Shown here piece by piece: positions 1-8,280 of a stretch of 64,000 nucleotides of DNA (the first letter of the stretch is position 1; every line of letters starts with the position of its first letter). Below the pieces are notes generated by a model, which searched no databases, was not told where the DNA came from, and saw nothing but the letters and a program-made list of their open reading frames with translations. A program made the position numbers and the translations under genes. Source of the stretch: Ramlibacter agri (GTDB taxonomy: Bacteria > Pseudomonadota > Gammaproteobacteria > Burkholderiales > Burkholderiaceae_C); the NCBI RefSeq assembly GCF_012927085.1, contig NZ_JABBFX010000002.1, positions 682,001 to 746,000 of the forward strand, written 5' to 3'.

Positions 1-657
1 GATGTCCTCGCGCCGGTCCAGCCGCTCGCGCCGCTGCGGGCCCACGCGCACCAGCGAGAAGTCCGAGGTACCGCCGCCGATGTCGGCCACCAGCACCAGC
101 TCTTCCCGGTCGGTCGTGATTTCGTAGTCCAGCGCGGCGGCGATCGGCTCGAACTGGAAGCTGACTTCGGTAAAGCCGACGGCTCGCGCCGCCGCCTCCA
201 GCGCGTCCTGCGCCTGCTGGTCGCGCTGCGGTTCGTCGTCGACGAAGTAGACCGGGCGGCCCAGCACGGCTTCGCGCAGCGGCGCGCCGGCGCTGCGCTC
301 GGCCAGCGTCTTCAGGTGCTGCAGGTAGCCGCCCACCACGTCCAGGTATTTCACGGCGTGGCCGCCGCCGACCTCGGTCTGCCGGTCCACCAGCGAGGAG
401 CCCAGCACGCTCTTCATCGAGCGCATCAACCGGCCTTCGTGGCCCTCGATGTAGGCCGCCAGCGCCGCGCGGCCGTAGAGGCTCAGCGGCGGCTCGTGGG
501 CGGAGCGGCCCTCGACCTGGTAGAAGACGGCCGTGGGCATGGTCGTCTGGCCGTTCTCGACGTCGACCAGGGCCATGCGGCCGTTGCGGCCGGGCACCGC
601 GATCGCGGAATTGGACGTGCCGAAATCGATGGCACAGAAGGTGGCGGGGACGTTCAT
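1..657 (-). CDS. Hsp70-family protein, N-terminal part (truncated by window edge)
   Basis: The first 219 codons run off the left edge. The start ATG is at 657. The protein opens with an actin/Hsp70-type phosphate loop (IDFGTSNSAIAV, residues 10-21) and has the second phosphate motif ADIGGGTSDF near residue 200, so the ATPase fold is clear. It resembles the YegD-like, non-canonical Hsp70 branch more than DnaK, because the spacing between the motifs is short and the sequence between them is not DnaK-like. It is divergent from mutL, 38 bp away. The substrate-binding part cannot be judged because it lies outside the window. Confidence 0.85.
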   Translation of the reverse strand, partial: MNVPATFCAIDFGTSNSAIAVPGRNGRMALVDVENGQTTMPTAVFYQVEGRSAHEPPLSLYGRAALAAYIEGHEGRLMRSMKSVLGSSLVDRQTEVGGGHAVKYLDVVGGYLQHLKTLAERSAGAPLREAVLGRPVYFVDDEPQRDQQAQDALEAAARAVGFTEVSFQFEPIAAALDYEITTDREELVLVADIGGGTSDFSLVRVGPQRRERLDRREDI

Positions 658-695
658 GGGGGGCGCGGATTGTAGCCGCCTAGAATGCAGCCGAG

Positions 696-2534
696 ATGAG
701 TGCCGTCCTGTCCCCGCCCCCTCGCCGCCCGATCCGGGAACTGCCCGATGAACTGGTGAGCCAGATCGCCGCCGGCGAAGTGGTGGAGCGCCCCGCTTCG
801 GTGGTGCGCGAACTGGTGGACAACGCGCTGGACGCCGGCGCCAGCCAGGTCACGGTGCGCCTGCTGGCTGGCGGCGTGCGGCTCATCTGCGTCGAGGACG
901 ACGGCGGCGGCATCGCCCGCGAGGAACTGCCGCTGGCCCTGAAGCGCCACGCCACCAGCAAGATCGGCTCGCTGGCCGACCTGGAATCGGTCGCCACCAT
1001 GGGTTTCCGCGGCGAGGCGCTGGCCGCCATCGCCTCCGTCTCCGAAATGAGCCTGCTGTCGCGCGAACAGGGCGCGGCCACGGCCTTCCTGCTGGATGCC
1101 AGCAGCGGCGAACTGCGGCCGGCGGCGCGCTCCGCCGGCACCACGGTGGAAGTGAAGGAACTGTTCTTCAGCACGCCGGCGCGGCGCAAGTTCCTGAAAA
1201 CCGACGCCACCGAGATGGCGCACTGCCTGGAGGCGGTGCGGCGCCACGCGCTGGCGCGGCCCGACGTCGGTTTCACCGTCTGGCACGAAGGCAAGCTGGT
1301 GGAACAGTGGCGCGCCGGCACGCGCGAGCAACGCCTGGCCGACGTTCTGGGCGAGGATTTCCTCGAGCAGAGCGTGGCGGTGGAACACGCGATCGGCCCG
1401 CTGCGCATCCGCGGCCGCGCCGGCATCCCGGATGCCGCCCGCTCGCGCGCCGACTGGCAGTTCGCCTACGTCAACGGCCGCTACGTGCGTGACAAGGTCA
1501 TCACGCATGCGGCCCGCAGCGCCTACGAGGACCTGCTGCACGGCAACCGCCAGCCGGTGTACGCGCTGTACGTGGAGATCGACCCGACGCGGGTCGACGT
1601 GAACGTGCACCCGACCAAGATCGAAGTGCGCTTCCGCGACAGCCGCGAGGTGCACCAGGCCGTGCGCCATGCGGTGGAAGGGGCCTTGTCGGCTCCGCGC
1701 GCGGCGCTGGCGGCCACGCGCCCGGTGCAAGCGGAGCTGGCGCCCTCGCCCGCCGCGCCCGCTGCCATGCCGATGTGGCGGCAACCGACGATTCCGTTCG
1801 CGCAGCCGGTGGCCGGCCATGTCGTCAACGATCTCGGGGCCTTATGGTCGCGCGAGGAAATCGAGGCTGACGCGGCGCCCCTTCCCGCTGCCTCCGAACC
1901 GCGGCAATCCCTTGGCGACGGTCTTCCCGCCACGCCCTTGCCGGAGGGCGACTGGCCCCTCGGCCGCGCCATCGCGCAGCTGCAAGGCATCTACATCCTC
2001 GCCGAGAACACGCAGGGCCTGGTCGTCGTCGACATGCATGCCGCCCACGAGCGCATCGTCTACGAGCGCCTCAAGACGCAGATGGACGCCCAGTCCATCC
2101 GCAGCCAGCCGCTGCTGATTCCCGCCACCTTCGCTGCCACGCCGGCCGAAGTGGCCACGGCCGAAGCGAACCAGGACACCTTGCAAGTGCTGGGCCTGGA
2201 GATCACGCCCTTCTCGCCCAAGACGCTGGCCGTGCGCGCCGTCCCCGCGGCCCTGGCCCAGGGCGATGCCGTGGAACTGGCGCGCAGCGTGCTCGCCGAA
2301 CTGGGCCAGCACGACGCCAGCAGCGTCGTGGAACGCGCCCGCAACGAGCTGTTGGCCACCATGGCCTGCCACGGCGCCGTGCGCGCCAACCGCCGGCTGA
2401 CCTCGGAAGAGATGAACGCGCTGCTGCGGCAGATGGAGGAGACCGAGCGCTCCGACCAGTGCAACCACGGCCGGCCCACCTGGCGGCAGCTGACGCTGCG
2501 CGAGCTGGACGCCCTGTTCCTGCGCGGGCGCTGA
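696..2534 (+). CDS. mutL: DNA mismatch repair protein MutL
   Basis: 612 residues, the usual MutL length. It couples MutS mismatch recognition to strand removal. The N-terminal GHKL ATPase has catalytic Glu39 in VVRELVDNALDAG, the DDGGGI motif at 68-73 and GFRGEAL at 103-109. The C-terminal dimerisation domain carries DMHAAHERIVYE near residue 446, matching the D(Q/M)HA-x2-E-x4-E metal site of MutL endonucleases, plus ACHGAVRA near 558 and CNHGRPTW near 589. This suggests a nicking MutL, as expected in lineages without MutH; that is inference from motifs. The ATG at 696 is taken because the conserved N-terminus (IRELPDELVSQIAAGEVV) follows closely. Confidence 0.97.
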   Translation: MSAVLSPPPRRPIRELPDELVSQIAAGEVVERPASVVRELVDNALDAGASQVTVRLLAGGVRLICVEDDGGGIAREELPLALKRHATSKIGSLADLESVATMGFRGEALAAIASVSEMSLLSREQGAATAFLLDASSGELRPAARSAGTTVEVKELFFSTPARRKFLKTDATEMAHCLEAVRRHALARPDVGFTVWHEGKLVEQWRAGTREQRLADVLGEDFLEQSVAVEHAIGPLRIRGRAGIPDAARSRADWQFAYVNGRYVRDKVITHAARSAYEDLLHGNRQPVYALYVEIDPTRVDVNVHPTKIEVRFRDSREVHQAVRHAVEGALSAPRAALAATRPVQAELAPSPAAPAAMPMWRQPTIPFAQPVAGHVVNDLGALWSREEIEADAAPLPAASEPRQSLGDGLPATPLPEGDWPLGRAIAQLQGIYILAENTQGLVVVDMHAAHERIVYERLKTQMDAQSIRSQPLLIPATFAATPAEVATAEANQDTLQVLGLEITPFSPKTLAVRAVPAALAQGDAVELARSVLAELGQHDASSVVERARNELLATMACHGAVRANRRLTSEEMNALLRQMEETERSDQCNHGRPTWRQLTLRELDALFLRGR

Positions 2535-2565
2535 ACTTCCGGCGCGCGCAGGACTCAGCAGTCTG

Positions 2566-3408
2566 ATGAAGCGCCGCTACCTGTTCGCGACCGCCACCCT
2601 GGCCGCCCTGCTCACCGTCGGCTGCGCCACCCTCGACGAGCGCCAGCGCGAATGGATCTTCCAGCCCGGCAACCGCAGCTGGGGCAGCAGCGCCGAACTG
2701 GCGCGCGACATGCAGGAGGTCTGGATCCCGTTCGACTCGCAGGTCACCAAGGGCCCGGCGAAACTCAATGCCCTGTGGCTGCCCGCCGACCACAACCCGG
2801 ACACCGGCCCGGTGCTGCTGTACCTGCATGGCGCGCGCTGGAACGTCGCCGGTTCGGCGCCGCGCATCCGCCGCATGCAGCAACTGGGTTTCTCGGTGTT
2901 GGCCATCGACTACCGTGGCTTCGGCAAGAGCAGCGCCGGCCTGCCTTCGGAGGACTCCGCCTGCGAAGACGCCCGTGCCGCGTGGAGCTGGCTGGCCGCG
3001 CACTACCCGGCGCGGGCGCGCTACGTCTTCGGCCACTCGCTGGGCGGCGCCATCGCGATCGACCTCGCCTCCAAGGTGGACGACGAACAAGGCGTGATCG
3101 TCGAAGGCACCTTCACGTCGATCCCCGACGTGGCGAGCACGATGAAATGGAGCTGGCTGCCGGTGGGGCCGTTGATCACGCAGCGCTTCGAGTCCATCCA
3201 CAAGGTGGACCGCATCCACGCGCCGCTGCTGGTGGTGCACGGCTCCGAGGACAACCTGATCCACAGCGAACTGGGCCGGCGGCTGTACGACGCGGCCAGC
3301 GGCAAGAAGCAGTTCGTGCTGGTTGAAGGCGGATCGCACTACAACACCATGGCCATGGGCCAGGCGCAATACCGCGAAGCGCTCGCGCAGCTGTTCCGCC
3401 TGCAGTGA
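2566..3408 (+). CDS. Alpha/beta-hydrolase lipoprotein
   Basis: 280 residues. A lipoprotein signal ends in LTVGC with Cys20 as the lipidation site, so it is probably anchored in the cell envelope. The hydrolase fold shows the nucleophile elbow GHSLGG (Ser158), acidic residue Asp229 in HGSEDN and His258 in GGSHYN, a complete triad, plus an oxyanion-type HGA near 88. It belongs to the serine aminopeptidase/acyl hydrolase-like superfamily (DUF/BEM46-like); the substrate is unknown. It starts 31 bp after mutL on the same strand and may be read through from it. Confidence 0.88.
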   Translation: MKRRYLFATATLAALLTVGCATLDERQREWIFQPGNRSWGSSAELARDMQEVWIPFDSQVTKGPAKLNALWLPADHNPDTGPVLLYLHGARWNVAGSAPRIRRMQQLGFSVLAIDYRGFGKSSAGLPSEDSACEDARAAWSWLAAHYPARARYVFGHSLGGAIAIDLASKVDDEQGVIVEGTFTSIPDVASTMKWSWLPVGPLITQRFESIHKVDRIHAPLLVVHGSEDNLIHSELGRRLYDAASGKKQFVLVEGGSHYNTMAMGQAQYREALAQLFRLQ

Positions 3409-3418
3409 AGAGCGGGGC

Positions 3419-3655
3419 TCAGTCCCCGTGCTGCACCGGGTCCTCGGCCCGCGGGTGGGACGTCTGCCCCTGCTGTTGATGGCTGCCGCCAACGTCGCCG
3501 GCGGGCGCAACGCGCCCAGCGTCCGCCTTGCGGAAGCCCAGCTTTTTCAGTTCGCGTTCCAACAACTCCCTGCGAACGGCCATAGGCAGCGTTTCCGATG
3601 TCCAGGACCCCGCCTGTCCGTCGCCTGGTCCGCTGCCAGATCTCGATGCATTCAT
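3419..3655 (-). CDS. Possible small hypothetical protein
   Basis: A 78-residue frame fills most of the 324-bp gap between the hydrolase and the receiver gene. The middle (AVRRELLERELKKLGF) looks like a plausible basic helix, but the rest is Gly/Gln/His-rich low complexity. There is no clear ribosome binding site at 3655 or at the internal ATG. I recognise no family; it may be a chance frame in GC-rich DNA. Otherwise I see nothing in 3409-3732. Confidence 0.28.
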   Translation of the reverse strand: MNASRSGSGPGDGQAGSWTSETLPMAVRRELLERELKKLGFRKADAGRVAPAGDVGGSHQQQGQTSHPRAEDPVQHGD

Positions 3656-3732
3656 GGCGGCAAGGATGGCAAACTTTAGGAAACGCGGCTGTCAGGCACC
3701 CGGACAGCGCGCTGTGCGGTTTGTCCGACAGC

Positions 3733-4137
3733 TCAGGGGCCGGAGTTTTCGCGCGCGCCCAGGTCGCTGAGCCAGGCGATGAAGCCCTCGGTCTCGCTCT
3801 TGTCGAAGACGGCGTCGGCGCCCAGGTCCAGGCAGTGCTGGCGCACGCCGGGACTCGCATAGCTGCTGAAGACCACGATGCGCCCGCCGTTCGGGTCCGC
3901 CTTGCAGCGGCGGATGACGTTCATCCCCGCGCCCTGGTCCAGCACCAGGTCGACGATCGCCAGGTCCCATTGGCCGCGGTTGTCTTCCAGCCAGAGATTC
4001 GCTTCCGCCTCGGTGGTCGAGTGCGCGACGATACGGAAGCCCCCCATCGACGTGAACAGGTCCCCCAGCAACCCGCGCATCCGCACGATGTCTTCCACCA
4101 GGAACACCCGCAACTCCAACGCCGTCTCCCGTTTCAT
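3733..4137 (-). CDS. Stand-alone response-regulator receiver protein (CheY-like)
   Basis: 134 residues with only a receiver domain and no output domain. The acidic pair Glu15-Asp16, phospho-acceptor Asp63 (AIVDLVL), Ser91-Ser92 and Lys113 are all present, so it should be phosphorylatable. No histidine kinase gene is adjacent, so its partner is encoded elsewhere. Single-domain receivers usually act by binding a target protein or as a phosphate relay step; which applies here cannot be told. An orphan Hpt protein is encoded at 28032-28355 in the same window, but a link is only speculation. Confidence 0.85.
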   Translation of the reverse strand: MKRETALELRVFLVEDIVRMRGLLGDLFTSMGGFRIVAHSTTEAEANLWLEDNRGQWDLAIVDLVLDQGAGMNVIRRCKADPNGGRIVVFSSYASPGVRQHCLDLGADAVFDKSETEGFIAWLSDLGARENSGP

Positions 4138-4251
4138 TCAGCTCCTGCGTACATTGTGAAGGGCCCGTGAAGGCCGAGGGCGCCGCTGAAACCAAATGCA
4201 TGCTGCCTCTGCCGCGCGAAGCCCGGCAGTTGCTCTGCTAACCTCGCGCGG

Positions 4252-5193
4252 ATGTCCCGAATTTCCCTGCCTGCGACCGTGGCCCTCGCCGGCCCCACCG
4301 CGTCCGGCAAGACGGCCGCGGCGCTGGCGCTGGCCGAAGCGCTGGACGCGGAGATCGTCAGCGTCGATTCGGCCCTGGTGTACCGCGGCATGGACATCGG
4401 CACCGCCAAGCCCACGCGCGAGGAGCGCGCGCGCGTGCCGCACCACCTGGTCGACATCCTCGACCCTGCGCAGGCCTACAGCGCCGCCGAATTCGCGCGG
4501 GATGCGCTGCGCCTGGTGGCGGACATCCAGGCGCGCGGCCGCCGCGCGCTGCTGGTGGGCGGCACCATGCTTTATTTCAAGGCCTTGTTCGAAGGGCTGG
4601 ATGCCTTGCCCACGGCGGACCCCGAACTGCGCCAGGCGATCGAGGCCGAAGCCGCGGCGCACGGCTGGCCCGCGATGCACGCGCAGCTCGCGCAGGTGGA
4701 CCCGGTGACTGCCGCGCGGCTGGCGCCCAACGACGCGCAGCGCGTCCAGCGCGCGCTGGAGGTGTTCCGCCTCACCGGCGAGCCGCTGTCGCACTTGCAC
4801 ACGCGCCGGCGCGGCGCGCAGGACGCCTTCCGCCCGGACCTGTTCCTCTCGCTGGAGCCGCGGGACCGCGGCTGGCTGCATGCGCGCATCGAGCAGCGTT
4901 TCGACGCCATGCTGGCAGCCGGCTTCCTCGACGAAGTGCGGGCCCTGCGCACGCGGCCCGACTTGCACCTTGGCTTGCCCAGCATCCGCTGCGTGGGCTA
5001 CCGCCAGGCCTGGGAAGCGTTCGACGGGCTGGTTCCGATGGAGTCGATCCGCGAGCGCGGCACCGCCGCCACGCGCCAGCTCGCCAAGCGCCAGCTCACC
5101 TGGCTGCGCGCGATGCCGCAGCGCCAGGTGATCGACTGCGATGCCCCCGATGCGCTGCAGCGCGTGCTGCAGGCCGCCGGAGTGGACGCGTGA
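4252..5193 (+). CDS. miaA: tRNA dimethylallyltransferase MiaA
   Basis: 313 residues. It transfers the dimethylallyl group to A37 of tRNAs that read codons starting with U. The P-loop GPTASGKT is at 14-21, followed by the family motifs [19 protein letters not shown] (about 37-55), HHLVDI and [11 protein letters not shown]. The C-terminal half has the conserved RCVGYRQAW motif. In many betaproteobacteria miaA follows mutL; here a hydrolase and a receiver gene lie between. Its stop codon overlaps the next start (TGATG at 5191-5195), so it is translationally coupled to the ABC ATPase gene. Confidence 0.97.
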   Translation: MSRISLPATVALAGPTASGKTAAALALAEALDAEIVSVDSALVYRGMDIGTAKPTREERARVPHHLVDILDPAQAYSAAEFARDALRLVADIQARGRRALLVGGTMLYFKALFEGLDALPTADPELRQAIEAEAAAHGWPAMHAQLAQVDPVTAARLAPNDAQRVQRALEVFRLTGEPLSHLHTRRRGAQDAFRPDLFLSLEPRDRGWLHARIEQRFDAMLAAGFLDEVRALRTRPDLHLGLPSIRCVGYRQAWEAFDGLVPMESIRERGTAATRQLAKRQLTWLRAMPQRQVIDCDAPDALQRVLQAAGVDA

Positions 5194-5834
5194 TGCTCGA
5201 AGTGCAAGGCCTGGCCAAGCGCTATGGCGAGGTGGGCGTGTTCCGCGACGTCTCGCTGGCCGTCGCGGCCGGCGAGTTCGTCGCCATCGTCGGCGAATCC
5301 GGCGTGGGCAAGTCGACGCTGCTCAATTGCATGGCGGGGCTGGACGACTGGCAGGAAGGCAGCATCCGCGTCGATGGCCAGGAGCTGGCGGCGCTGGACG
5401 ACGACGGCCGCGCGCTGCTGCGGCGCGCCAGGCTGGGTTTCGTGTTCCAGGCCTTCCACGTGCTGCCGCACCTGGACGTGGCGCAGAACGTGGCGTTACC
5501 GTTGTTGCTGTTGCAGAGGCCGGATCCGGCGCGGGTGGAAACCATGCTGGAGGCCGTGGGCCTGGGCGGCCTCGGGGCGCGGCTGCCGCAGCAATTGAGC
5601 GGCGGCCAATTGCAGCGCGTGGCCATTGCGCGAGCGCTGGTGCACGGGCCGAAGCTGCTGCTGGCCGACGAGCCGACCGGCAACCTCGACCCAGGCACCG
5701 CCAGCCGCGTGCTGCAGGTGCTGCGCGACCAGGCCCGCGCCACCGGGGCGGCGCTGGTGCTGGTGACGCATTCGGAGGCGGCGGCGGGTCAGGCGGACCG
5801 GGTGCTGCATCTGCGCAGCGACGGCATCGCCTGA
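5193..5834 (+). CDS. ABC transporter ATP-binding protein, LolD/FtsE/MacB-type
   Basis: 213 residues from the ATG at 5193 (a GTG directly before it is an alternative). Walker A GESGVGKST at 34-42, Q-loop in FVFQAFH near 84-90, signature LSGGQ at 135-139, Walker B LLLADE ending at Glu160, and the H-loop His193. The subclass (MacB/LolD type) normally pairs with FtsX-fold permeases. No permease is adjacent; the likely partner is the FtsX-type permease at 8281-10797, followed by a lipocalin-like gene. That pairing is inference from the usual gene set. Confidence 0.92.
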   Translation: MLEVQGLAKRYGEVGVFRDVSLAVAAGEFVAIVGESGVGKSTLLNCMAGLDDWQEGSIRVDGQELAALDDDGRALLRRARLGFVFQAFHVLPHLDVAQNVALPLLLLQRPDPARVETMLEAVGLGGLGARLPQQLSGGQLQRVAIARALVHGPKLLLADEPTGNLDPGTASRVLQVLRDQARATGAALVLVTHSEAAAGQADRVLHLRSDGIA

Positions 5835-5896
5835 AGGTGAATCGACCGGGCATGTAGGCTGGGTTGCGCGCCAGCGCACCCCAGCTTGTCGCCCGC

Positions 5897-6514
5897 TCAG
5901 GACGCCGGCGCCTGCAAGCCCAGCTTCGCCGCCAGCGCCGCCGTCGGCAGCGCCCCTTCCACCGTCACCACCTCGCCCGTCGTCGCATGCTTGGCGACGA
6001 TGGTCGGCACGCTGCCGAAGCCGAACTTGGTCATGAGTTCGGTGTTCTTCTTGATGGCGTCCTTCTGCGCGTCCTGGCCGGTGCCGGCGGCAATGCCGCC
6101 GGTGCCGGCGTGCATGGAGGCCTCGTGCTGGTCCATCGCCGCCACCGGGTCGGGGGCGGCGAGGATGGCGGCGCCTTCCAGCGTGCTCTTCTCGTTCAAC
6201 ACGCCCACGGGCATCCAGACGAAGCGGGCCTGCGACTTCAGCGGCCGCGCCGACTCCCACAGCGCCGCGCAGTGCGGGCACTGGGCGTCGAAGAACACGT
6301 AGACGGTGCGCGCGGCCATCTCGGAGCCGACGCTGAAGCCCTTGCCTTCGGCCTGGATCGCTTCGATGGTGACGGGCGTGGAACCGGCGGCCGCGGCCGG
6401 GGCCGGCGCGGTGGCCGGACCGGCAGCGCCGCCCGGCGGCGTGCTGTCCTTGCAGGCGGCCAGCAGCGCCGCGGATGCGGCGAGGGAGGTCAGGAGGAAA
6501 CGGCGTTTCATCAT
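5897..6514 (-). CDS. DsbG/DsbC-like thioredoxin-fold lipoprotein
   Basis: 205 residues. The lipoprotein signal ends LLAAC (Cys21), followed by an Ala/Pro-rich linker to about residue 45. The thioredoxin fold has the redox motif CPHC at 79-82 and a cis-proline loop Val169-Pro170. This fits a periplasmic, membrane-tethered thiol-disulfide exchange protein of the DsbA/C/G superfamily. It lacks the N-terminal dimerisation domain of DsbC/DsbG, so isomerase versus oxidase activity is uncertain. It is convergent with the ABC ATPase gene and lies downstream of a small coiled-coil gene on its own strand. Confidence 0.82.
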   Translation of the reverse strand: MMKRRFLLTSLAASAALLAACKDSTPPGGAAGPATAPAPAAAAGSTPVTIEAIQAEGKGFSVGSEMAARTVYVFFDAQCPHCAALWESARPLKSQARFVWMPVGVLNEKSTLEGAAILAAPDPVAAMDQHEASMHAGTGGIAAGTGQDAQKDAIKKNTELMTKFGFGSVPTIVAKHATTGEVVTVEGALPTAALAAKLGLQAPAS

Positions 6515-6559
6515 GGAGGGCGCCCTTTCGGCGCCGATGTGCGGAAAACGCCCTCGATT

Positions 6560-6820
6560 CTAGGCGGCGCGCCTCGCCTCCTCCAGCAGCTCGTTGACCT
6601 GCTCCAGTTCCTCGGCCGCCTGCTGCACCTTGCGCTCCAGTGCGGCGTTCTGGTCGATCGCCCACACCACGTCGCCCTTGCGGCAGCGGGGCGGCAGGTG
6701 GCGCTGCAGCGCGCCGTGCGCCAGCCCCAGTTCCGCGGCGGCGACTTCCAGGTCGCGCTGCACCTGCTCGGTCTTCTCGAGCGCCTCATCCAGTTTCGGC
6801 TGCGTTTGCTCTTGGCTCAT
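6560..6820 (-). CDS. Small coiled-coil protein of unknown function
   Basis: 86 residues, charged and helical throughout. Two heptad-like stretches (about 8-30 and 57-84, ending in LEQVNELLEEARRAA) flank a short middle region with one Cys. No signal peptide. A good ribosome site (AAGGAGG) precedes the ATG at 6820. It lies 45 bp upstream of the DsbG-like gene on the same strand. I do not recognise the family; similar short coiled-coil proteins are common in Comamonadaceae. Confidence 0.7.
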   Translation of the reverse strand: MSQEQTQPKLDEALEKTEQVQRDLEVAAAELGLAHGALQRHLPPRCRKGDVVWAIDQNAALERKVQQAAEELEQVNELLEEARRAA

Positions 6821-7038
6821 TCAGGCCTCCTTCCGATCTCGGGACGGACAGGCTAAGCGGGGCCACGCGGCGAACGCGTCAGGAGCGCGCACGCGTCGTT
6901 GCCGGATCAACGGCAGCTGTCCGTGGGCACGGCTCCGCTGGTGCGTAGGCGCAGGGGCGAAGCAGCCGTCGCCGGCCTCCTACAAGGCATGGCGCGTGCG
7001 CTGGCCATCATGGCCACTTCATCCAGGGAGAACGAACG
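6821..7038. other. Intergenic region upstream of hemerythrin gene
   Basis: 218 bp between divergent genes. It must hold promoters for the hemerythrin gene and for the coiled-coil gene, but I cannot pick out a convincing -35/-10 pair. No hairpin terminator or recognisable repeat was found. Confidence 0.3.
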
Positions 7039-7518
7039 ATGCCCAACGCACGAGGCCAGAAGGACGCCTGCGACCTGCTCGACGCCGACCACCGCGCCGT
7101 CAAGAAGCTCTTCAAGCAGTACGAGGAACTCACCCACTCGCGCGCCCGCAACGCCGCGCAGAAGAAGATGGACCTGGCCCGCCAGATCTGCCAGGAACTG
7201 ACGGTGCACACGCAGATGGAGGAAGAGATCTTCTACCCGGCCCTGCGCGCCGTGCTGAAGGACGCCGACCTGCTGGCCGAGGCCACGGTGGAGCACCAGT
7301 CGGCCAAGGACCTGATCGCGCAGATCGAAGGCGCGGACGCCGCGGACGAGATGTTCGACGCCAAGGTCACGGTGCTCGGCGAATACATCGACCACCACGT
7401 GAAGGAAGAGCGCAACGAGCTCTTCCCGAAGGCGCGCTCGGCCCGCAAGCTGGACCTGGTGTCCATGCGCGACGAACTCGAGCAGCGCAAGGAGGAGCTG
7501 ATGGGCGAGACGGCGTAA
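7039..7518 (+). CDS. Hemerythrin-domain protein
   Basis: 159 residues. The four-helix hemerythrin pattern is present: His18 (DADH), His57 with Glu61 (HTQME), His86 (EHQSAKD) and His119/His120 with Glu124 (HHVKEE), which supply the ligands of a non-heme di-iron site. Such cytosolic proteins bind O2 or sense oxygen/NO or iron; the exact role cannot be read from sequence. The GGGAG ribosome site is well placed before the ATG. It is convergent with and directly abuts the acetyltransferase gene. Confidence 0.9.
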   Translation: MPNARGQKDACDLLDADHRAVKKLFKQYEELTHSRARNAAQKKMDLARQICQELTVHTQMEEEIFYPALRAVLKDADLLAEATVEHQSAKDLIAQIEGADAADEMFDAKVTVLGEYIDHHVKEERNELFPKARSARKLDLVSMRDELEQRKEELMGETA

Positions 7519-8256
7519 CTACGCCTTCTTCCAGTACCGGTAGGTCCAGCCGTCCTGGAAACCCAGGCGCGCGTACAGCGCGCGCGCCCCGGCGTTGCCC
7601 TGCTCCACCTGCAGGAACACGCGCGCCAGTCCGCGCTCGCGCGCCGCGTCGGTGATCGCGCGGATGATGCGCGTGGCATGCCCGCGGCCGCGATGCGCGG
7701 GCAAGGTCCGCATGCCATGCACGCTGCCCCAGCCGTGGCTGAAGGAGCCACAGCCCACGGCCACCGTCTCCCCGCCGACGCGCACGCTCGCATAGAGCGA
7801 ACCCTGCGCGCGCCGCAGGATGCCGAGCCGGCTCGCGCCATCGACCGGGTCGAAGCCTTCGCCGAGGAACACGCCTTCCCAGCTGGCGTCCGCTGAGGGT
7901 GCCAGCCTCAGTTCCCCCTCTCCCGCCAGCGGGAGAGGGCCAGGGTGAGGATCCCCGAGCGCCATCCATTGCACCAGCGTCGGCTTCGCCGCCACATAGC
8001 CTCGCCTTTCCAGCTCCGTTTCGACCGCTGCCACCATCGGCACCCGGAATACGGTCTTCAAGCCCGCGTCCGCATACAAGGCCTCGACCGCCTCGATGCT
8101 CCCCGCACCGGGCGCGCCATGCGCCGTCGGCGCCGCGCTGTGCGCGCGCCCGACCGTCCCGTCGTCCAGCGGCACCAGCCAGCCCTGGCACTCCTCCAGC
8201 CGCTGCGGCGGCACGGCCGCCAGCGTGGCCCTTTCGATCGCTTCGATGTCCAGCAT
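7519..8256 (-). CDS. GNAT-family N-acetyltransferase
   Basis: 245 residues from the ATG at 8256. The C-terminal GNAT domain shows the acetyl-CoA pyrophosphate loop (RTLPAHRGRGHATRII) and the closing ALYARLGFQDGWTYRYW. The N-terminal half is poorly conserved in type, as in two-domain GNATs. The open frame extends upstream to 8988 but that stretch overlaps the divergent permease gene and is not coding. The frame contains an inserted palindromic repeat (7916-7939) translated as PHPGPLPLAGEGE. The substrate is unknown. Confidence 0.85.
   Translation of the reverse strand: MLDIEAIERATLAAVPPQRLEECQGWLVPLDDGTVGRAHSAAPTAHGAPGAGSIEAVEALYADAGLKTVFRVPMVAAVETELERRGYVAAKPTLVQWMALGDPHPGPLPLAGEGELRLAPSADASWEGVFLGEGFDPVDGASRLGILRRAQGSLYASVRVGGETVAVGCGSFSHGWGSVHGMRTLPAHRGRGHATRIIRAITDAARERGLARVFLQVEQGNAGARALYARLGFQDGWTYRYWKKA
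7911..7950. repeat. REP-like palindrome inside the acetyltransferase gene
   Basis: A 10-bp stem (7916-7925 and 7930-7939, CCCTCTCCCG/CGGGAGAGGG reading around the GCCAGC centre) with a 4-nt loop, followed by GCCAGGGTGAGG. The element is in frame and adds the peptide PHPGPLPLAGEGE to the protein. This exact type of short palindrome is widespread in high-GC proteobacteria as an extragenic repeat; here it lies in a coding sequence. Confidence 0.75.
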
Positions 8257-8280
8257 GGCCCCATTCTGCACAATGCAGGC

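Noticed and set aside
654..1820. 388-residue frame opposite mutL
   Set aside because: Antisense shadow; Arg/His/Gly-rich without domain.
7945..8280. Upstream start for the FtsX-type permease
   Set aside because: Would overlap the divergent acetyltransferase and add a His/Arg-rich tail; the membrane segment begins just after ATG 8281.
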